Shown here in pieces: positions 46,522 through 50,686 of a stretch of DNA of 50,686 bases. Source of the DNA: an uncultured Faecalibacterium sp. (GTDB taxonomy: Bacteria > Bacillota > Clostridia > Oscillospirales > Ruminococcaceae). The notes under the pieces are model-generated. The model worked only from the letters and a program-made list of their open reading frames with translations. It had not been told where the DNA came from and did no database searches. Location of the stretch: the NCBI GenBank assembly GCA_934511465.1, contig CAKSWG010000014.1, positions 1 through 50,686 of the forward strand, in the 5' to 3' direction. How positions within the stretch are numbered: position 1 is the stretch's first letter; every line of letters begins with the position of its first letter. A program made the translations under genes and the position numbers.

Positions 46522-47033
46522 ACGCACACATCAACTACGATGAGATCCCGGATACTTCTGTCGTGCAGGAGGACCTGCTTGCGGCGCTGAGCAGCCAGCA
46601 TGTCACGGTGCACACGAATGAGGAACCGGACTTCGACTACATGGAAAACGAGGACGTGGCTTTTGTGGTCAAGAACCCGCACAACGACGAGGATCTGCTC
46701 ATTGAACTGGGCGGCGAGTTCTCGGTGTTCTTTGGGCTGTGGCACGGGCAGTACAAGGCCGAGGAACAGGACTACGACCGCATGAAGAAGGACATTGCCG
46801 CGATTCTGGCGGGCAATGCCGGTGTACTGAGCCTGTACGCCGACGGCAAGTGGCAGGGCAGTACGCTCTGCCCGGAGAGGGCGGCAGCGGATGCCGACCC
46901 GGAGAAACTGTTGGAGCACTGCTGGCAAAAGCAGGAGCCGAAGGAAAAACTGCTGGAGCAGGGCGGCAGAGTGGAACTGCTCTACTGGGACCCGGCGGAA
47001 AATAAGAGCTTTATGGTCCAGGCAAAGAACTGA
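46518..47033 (+). CDS. Soluble protein of unknown function, coupled to rlmD
   Basis: 171 residues, acidic, with no signal peptide or membrane segment. The first half reads NYDEIPDTSVVQEDLLAALS and HVTVHTNEEPDFDYMENEDV, the middle has ELGGEFSVFFGLWHGQY, and the C-terminal ~40 residues are charged. The alternating strands and helices look like a small alpha/beta fold; I do not recognise a family. Its ATG overlaps the rlmD stop (ATGA), so it is translated with that gene, and a strong terminator follows. Confidence 0.85.
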   Translation: MNAHINYDEIPDTSVVQEDLLAALSSQHVTVHTNEEPDFDYMENEDVAFVVKNPHNDEDLLIELGGEFSVFFGLWHGQYKAEEQDYDRMKKDIAAILAGNAGVLSLYADGKWQGSTLCPERAAADADPEKLLEHCWQKQEPKEKLLEQGGRVELLYWDPAENKSFMVQAKN

Positions 47034-47038
47034 ACTAT

Positions 47039-47077
47039 AACAAAAAGGACACACCACAACGGTGTGTCCTTTTTGTT
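47039..47077. terminator. Bidirectional terminator
   Basis: AACAAAAAGGACACACC / GGTGTGTCCTTTTTGTT perfect 17-bp stem between convergent genes. Confidence 0.93.
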
Positions 47078-47084
47078 ATAAAAC

Positions 47085-47966
47085 TTAGACCTTCTCGATG
47101 GTGATGCTCCAATCGGCGGTCATGGCTTCGTCCGGCTCCAGCACTTCGTGCTTGCCTTCCTCGTTGACGCTGTTGGCCCAGCCGTTCCACGGCTCCATGC
47201 ACACAAAGCTCTCGGCATCCTGCTGCCACAGCACGGCGTGGTCGAAGCTGTCGTCGGCATCCACAGTCACCTTGTGGCCGTTACCGCTGTCGGTGAGGGT
47301 CATGGGGAACTGCACGCCGGTCAGCAGGCGCACGCTGTTGTCGGCACCTTCCTTGCGGGTGAGGGTGATCTTTTCCGGGGCAGCGGGCTGCTCGCCCTTG
47401 GCGCTCTCGGAGCAGGTGGCGCAATGGATGTCAAAGTCCACATTTTCCAGCTTGGAAGCCTTGAAGTAGGGGTGGAAGCCGAAGCTGAAGGGCATGTTGG
47501 TATCGCCCTCGTTGATCACGGTCATGTTGATGGCGGCAGTATTGCCCTCAAGGTTGTAGTTCATCAGCACGGTGAAATCAAAGGGATAGAGGAACTTGGT
47601 CAGCGGGGTGGACTCCAGGATCAGGGTCACGCCGTCCGGGCCGACGCTTTCCACATCCCATGCGCACAGGTCGGCAAAGCCGTGGTTCTCCATGGGGTAT
47701 GCTTTGCCGTCGAAGATATGCACGCCGTTATCGGGCAGGCCGCAGTTGGGGAACAGCACCGGCACGCCGAAGCGGGGACGGTTGCACTCGGAAAAATTGG
47801 GGTGACGGGTCCAGATATACTCCTCGCCGTTCAGCGAGAAGCCGGTGATCATGCCGCCGCGCTCCGGGGTGATGACCAACTCGGTCTTTGCCTCGGCGTC
47901 GGTGATGACATACTGCTCGTAGCAGGCACCGTTTTCGGTGACGTAACGGGTGGTGATCTGATTCAT
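47085..47966 (-). CDS. Aldose 1-epimerase family protein
   Basis: 293 residues. A beta-sandwich of the galactose-mutarotase fold: ELVITPERGGMITGFSLNGEEYIW at the start (split: ITPERGGMI, SLNGEEYIW), PRFGVPVLFPNCG, MENHGFADLCAW (catalytic His), FSFGFHPYF (second His), and CMEPWNGWANS (catalytic Glu). Closest to the short YihR/LacX-like epimerases that anomerise hexoses in the cytoplasm. It follows a 54-residue membrane protein by 3 bases and uxaA by about 250, suggesting a place in sugar or hexuronate handling. Confidence 0.9.
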   Translation of the reverse strand: MNQITTRYVTENGACYEQYVITDAEAKTELVITPERGGMITGFSLNGEEYIWTRHPNFSECNRPRFGVPVLFPNCGLPDNGVHIFDGKAYPMENHGFADLCAWDVESVGPDGVTLILESTPLTKFLYPFDFTVLMNYNLEGNTAAINMTVINEGDTNMPFSFGFHPYFKASKLENVDFDIHCATCSESAKGEQPAAPEKITLTRKEGADNSVRLLTGVQFPMTLTDSGNGHKVTVDADDSFDHAVLWQQDAESFVCMEPWNGWANSVNEEGKHEVLEPDEAMTADWSITIEKV

Positions 47967-47969
47967 AGT

Positions 47970-48134
47970 TCAGTCCTCCTTATGTTTCTGGTTCTGTGCC
48001 AGTTTTTCAAAATAATAGTCGATGCCATAACGGATGAGATATTTTATGACCCTTGCGACAACCGCCACGATGGCGGCAAAAATGCCGCCGTAAAGCAGGA
48101 ACGCATAGATCATCATACGGGTGGTCATAGCCAT
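47970..48134 (-). CDS. Small single-pass membrane protein, 54 residues
   Basis: Starts at ATG 48134 with AAAGGA 9 bases upstream. One transmembrane helix (about residues 8-26: IYAFLLYGGIFAAIVAVVA) followed by a basic, amphipathic helix (RVIKYLIRYGIDYYFEKLAQ) and a charged tail (NQKHKED). The stop is 3 bases before the aldose epimerase start, so the two are cotranscribed and probably coupled. Similar layout to small regulators of transporters or membrane enzymes; function unknown. Confidence 0.75.
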   Translation of the reverse strand: MAMTTRMMIYAFLLYGGIFAAIVAVVARVIKYLIRYGIDYYFEKLAQNQKHKED

Positions 48135-48168
48135 AAAAACACATCCTTTCTGTGGCTCACAGATGCAC

Positions 48169-48190
48169 AAAAAGGCCGCCGGGCGGCGTG
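48169..48190 (-). terminator. uxaA terminator
   Basis: On the minus strand GCCGCCCGGCGGC with a following CTTTTTG, 25 bases after the uxaA stop. Confidence 0.75.
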
Positions 48191-48214
48191 AACCGCTCAG
48201 CAGCCTTTATTTTG

Positions 48215-49705
48215 TTACAGAACGACGCCGTCCTTGAAGATGGAGATCTCGCGGAAGCCGTGCTTCTCGGCCTTGGTCTGCTCACCGCTTGCAACGCGGA
48301 TGACCAGATCCAGCAGGTCCTTTGCGGCCTCGTCGATGGTCTTTTCACCATCTGCGATCACGCCGGTGTTGAAGTCGATCCAGCCGGATTTCTTCTGGGC
48401 CAGCGGAGTGTTGGTGGAGATCTTCAGGGTGGGAGCCGGGGCCGAGAACGGAGTGCCACGGCCGGTGGAGAACAGGATCAGGTGTGCGCCTGCGGCGGTC
48501 ATGGCGGTGGCGGAGACCAGATCGTTGCCGGGGCCGTACAGCATGTTCAGACCCTTGGTGACAACGGGATCACCGTAGCCGATGACATCCATGATGGGGG
48601 CGGTGCCGCCCTTCTGGACGCAGCCGCAGCTCTTGTCCTCCAGCGTGGTGATGCCGCCCTGCTTGTTGCCCGGAGAGGGGTTATCGTAGACCACCTCGTT
48701 GTGGCTGATGAAGTAATCCTTGAAGCCGTTGATCATGTGCTCGGCTTTGACAAAGACGTCATGGTTGATGCAGCGATCCATCAGGAAGCCCTCGGCACCG
48801 AACATCTCGGGCACCTCGGTCAGCACGGTGGAACCGCCGCGCTGGCCCATCATGTCGGAGAAGCGGCCGATGGTGGGGTTGGCGGTGATGCCGGACAGGC
48901 CGTCCGAGCCGCCGCACTTCATGCCCACCACCAGCTCGGACACGGGGATGGGCTGGCGCTTGAACTGCCCAGCATAGGCAGCCAGCTGTTTCAGGATATC
49001 GCGGGCGGCGGCAAACTCGTCGTCCACGTCCTGACAGGTCAGGAACTTGACGCGGTCGTGGTCGTACTCGCCCAGCTCTTCCACGAACTGATCGTGCTGC
49101 AGGTTCTCGCAGCCCAGATGCAGCACCAGAACGGCGGCAGCATTGGGGTGGCGCACCAGCGCAGCCAGCAGCTTGCGGGTCTGTGCATGGTCGTGGCCGG
49201 TCTGGCTGCAGCCGAAGGGATGGGTGAAGGTGTACAGGCCCTCGATGGAGCCGGTGACCAGATCCTGATTGTCGGCAACGATCTTCTTGGCAATGTCGTT
49301 GACGCAGCCCACGGTGGGGATGATCCAGATCTCATTGCGGATGGCGGCACGGCCATCCTTGCGGCGGAAGCCCATAAAGGTCTCGGGCTGCACTTTGGGC
49401 AGCGGAGCCAGATCGGGCGAAGGATTGTAGCTGTACTCCACTTCGCCGGACAGATTGGTGTGCACATTGTGGGTGTGCATCCAGCTGCCGGGAGCGGCGT
49501 CAGCGGTGGCGTGGCCGATGGGGAAGCCGTACTTGATCACGTTCTCGCCGTTCTTGATGGGCTTGACTGCCATCTTGTGGCCCTGCGGGATGTCCTCCAG
49601 AGCAGTCACGGCAAGGCCGTCCACTTCCACCAGCGTGCCCTTGGCAATGGGGTGCAGAGCAACGACCACGTTGTCGATGGGGCTGATATGAATTGCCTGC
49701 GGCAT
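48215..49705 (-). CDS. uxaA: Altronate dehydratase
   Basis: 496 residues, full length. SAF domain at the N-terminus (residues ~1-90), then the catalytic part: RRKDGRAAIRNEIWIIPTVGCVN, THPFGCSQTG, VLVLHLGCENLQHDQF, GMKCGGSDGLSGITANP and SGVDFNTGVIADG-like WIDFNTGVIADGEKT. It dehydrates D-altronate to 2-keto-3-deoxygluconate in galacturonate breakdown (pectin use). uxaB lies 90 bases upstream in the same direction, with a terminator-like hairpin between. Start ATG 49705 with AAGGAGAACAACT; a longer frame to 49726 has no site. Confidence 0.96.
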   Translation of the reverse strand: MPQAIHISPIDNVVVALHPIAKGTLVEVDGLAVTALEDIPQGHKMAVKPIKNGENVIKYGFPIGHATADAAPGSWMHTHNVHTNLSGEVEYSYNPSPDLAPLPKVQPETFMGFRRKDGRAAIRNEIWIIPTVGCVNDIAKKIVADNQDLVTGSIEGLYTFTHPFGCSQTGHDHAQTRKLLAALVRHPNAAAVLVLHLGCENLQHDQFVEELGEYDHDRVKFLTCQDVDDEFAAARDILKQLAAYAGQFKRQPIPVSELVVGMKCGGSDGLSGITANPTIGRFSDMMGQRGGSTVLTEVPEMFGAEGFLMDRCINHDVFVKAEHMINGFKDYFISHNEVVYDNPSPGNKQGGITTLEDKSCGCVQKGGTAPIMDVIGYGDPVVTKGLNMLYGPGNDLVSATAMTAAGAHLILFSTGRGTPFSAPAPTLKISTNTPLAQKKSGWIDFNTGVIADGEKTIDEAAKDLLDLVIRVASGEQTKAEKHGFREISIFKDGVVL

Positions 49706-49737
49706 AGTTGTTCTCCTTATTGACAATTAAAAGCACA

Positions 49738-49768
49738 AAAGGGCTGCTGCCCAAAGCAGCAGCCCTTT
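49738..49768 (-). terminator. Hairpin between uxaB and uxaA
   Basis: AAAGGGCTGCTGC / GCAGCAGCCCTTT, TTTGG loop (minus strand), then TTTTG. Probably partial termination or processing between the two genes. Confidence 0.75.
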
Positions 49769-49795
49769 GTTGTGCGGGTAGGTTGATTTTTCAGC

Positions 49796-50686
49796 TTACA
49801 GGCAGCTCTTGTAAGCAGCCTCGGCACCCTGGGTGCGGATCATTTCCAGATCTGCCAGCACAGCGGCCTCCAGACCCTCGATCTTGGTCAGATCCTGATC
49901 CCACATCTGGGTGTTGGTCAGCACAGCGTGCACCAGCTGGGCTGCGGTGTCGTCCTTGTGTGCATAGTAGAAGTCCAGAGCCCATGCGTCATCCTGGATC
50001 TTGTAGGTGTTGCCGGCGGGGCGCTTGCAGATCAGGCCGTCAGCGGTACGCTCCTGAATGTCGTTGGAGTAGAAGGCAATGTAGGCTGCCAGAGACATGG
50101 TCAGGCACTTGGGCAGCTGCTTCTGCTCCTCGATGTAAGCCAGGAAGGAAGGCATGTTGCGGGCCTTCCACTTGGAGGTGGAGTTCAGGGAGATGCTCAT
50201 CAGCTCGTGGTTGACGAAGGGGTTGTTGAAGCGGTCCTCAACAGCGGAGGCAAACTCTTCCAGATCCTTCTTGTCCAGCGGCAGGGTGGGGATGATCTCC
50301 TCGTGCAGCATCTTGTTCATGAAGCCGCGGATGGTGTCGTTGTGCATGCAGTCACGCACGATGTCGAAGCCGGCCAGATATGCGCCCAGAACGAAGCCGG
50401 TGTGTGCACCGTTCAGGATGCGGACCTTGCGCTTCTTGTAGGGGGTGACGTCGGGCACGACCATGACGTTGACGCCGGCCTTCTTGAACGGCAGCTTGTC
50501 CTCCAGCTCTGCGGGGCCTTCAATGACCCACACGCCGAACACTTCGCCCACATCCAGAACGGTATCGTGGTAGCCGTTGACCTCTTCCAGAGCGGCCAGC
50601 TCCTGCGGGTCGCGGATGCGGCCCGGAACGATGCGGTCCACCAGAGTGGAGCAGAAGGTGTTTGCATTGTTCATCCAGTCGATGAA
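49796..50686 (-). CDS. uxaB: Tagaturonate reductase (altronate oxidoreductase), C-terminal part
   Basis: The visible 296 residues run in frame off the right edge (Phe-Ile-Asp-Trp-Met-Asn-Asn-Ala upstream of 50674), so the N-terminal NAD-binding half is outside. Signatures of the polyol/mannitol dehydrogenase family: CSTLVDRIVPGRI, WVIEGP, KVRILNGAHTGFVL (catalytic Lys/Asn/His pattern), and FVNHELMSISLNSTSKWKAR. It reduces D-tagaturonate to D-altronate with NADH, the step before UxaA. Confidence in UxaB over other mannitol-type dehydrogenases comes from the uxaA neighbour. Confidence 0.92.
   Translation of the reverse strand, partial: FIDWMNNANTFCSTLVDRIVPGRIRDPQELAALEEVNGYHDTVLDVGEVFGVWVIEGPAELEDKLPFKKAGVNVMVVPDVTPYKKRKVRILNGAHTGFVLGAYLAGFDIVRDCMHNDTIRGFMNKMLHEEIIPTLPLDKKDLEEFASAVEDRFNNPFVNHELMSISLNSTSKWKARNMPSFLAYIEEQKQLPKCLTMSLAAYIAFYSNDIQERTADGLICKRPAGNTYKIQDDAWALDFYYAHKDDTAAQLVHAVLTNTQMWDQDLTKIEGLEAAVLADLEMIRTQGAEAAYKSCL

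Overview
The window is about 50.7 kb of moderately GC-rich, densely packed chromosome from a low-redox gut Firmicute. The suite of proteins (PadR, rubrerythrin, class II aldolase, T-box control of branched-chain amino acid synthesis, XpaC/TelA, the UxaA/UxaB pair) and the codon use look most like Faecalibacterium or a near relative in the Oscillospiraceae/Ruminococcaceae. That assignment is inference from gene content; no taxonomic marker other than a 5S rRNA tail is present.

Layout. 1-56 is the 3' end of a 5S rRNA followed by a terminator, so an rRNA operon lies just to the left. Next come a self-regulated PadR/membrane-protein pair, class II fructose-bisphosphate aldolase on the minus strand, and a 740-bp non-coding stretch rich in DnaA-box-like 9-mers. 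From 3.0 to 13.1 kb is a run of housekeeping genes: rlmB, a large P-type-ATPase-like protein that has lost its catalytic motifs, rubrerythrin, an Ig-like secreted protein, RNase Z, CCA-adding enzyme (with an apparent in-frame insertion), mnmA and tcdA. 13.1-16.6 kb holds two small accessory genes, a putative Mn/heavy-metal exporter, a HAD hydrolase and a DNA glycosylase. 16.7-20.3 kb is an XpaC-TelA-LemA-TPM envelope/stress operon. 20.7-31.0 kb is amino acid metabolism: ilvA and ridA, then ilvB-ilvN-ilvC-ilvD behind a T-box leader, with an SDR oxidoreductase and a DUF815 ATPase on the minus strand between them. 31.0-38.9 kb has a sugar transferase, a RodA/FtsW-type protein, a secreted protein with a CHAT/gingipain-like His-Cys pair, tsaE-tsaB, rpiB, upp, a stand-alone GT51 glycosyltransferase and a secreted protein of unknown function. 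39.0-41.6 kb is a two-gene set that resembles the fezA/fezB core of ferrosome (iron-storage organelle) loci. 42-44.2 kb is serC-serA; then a BlaI-type repressor with twin operators, a 27-codon mini-gene whose stop lies inside a hairpin, rlmD, and finally an aldose epimerase and uxaA/uxaB (hexuronate use), the last running off the right edge.

The non-coding DNA is unusually structured. There are two arrays of short, sequence-varied palindromes separated by ATGATG spacers (after the TPM gene and between ilvC and ilvD), four copies of a dispersed inverted-repeat element that carries exchangeable hairpin modules, and a separate MITE-like element between ilvN and ilvC. These, the catalytically degenerate P-type ATPase and the ferrosome-like pair are the most interesting items. 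Most intergenic regions show good sigma-A type promoters (17-bp spacers) and strong hairpin terminators, which I list where I could place them.
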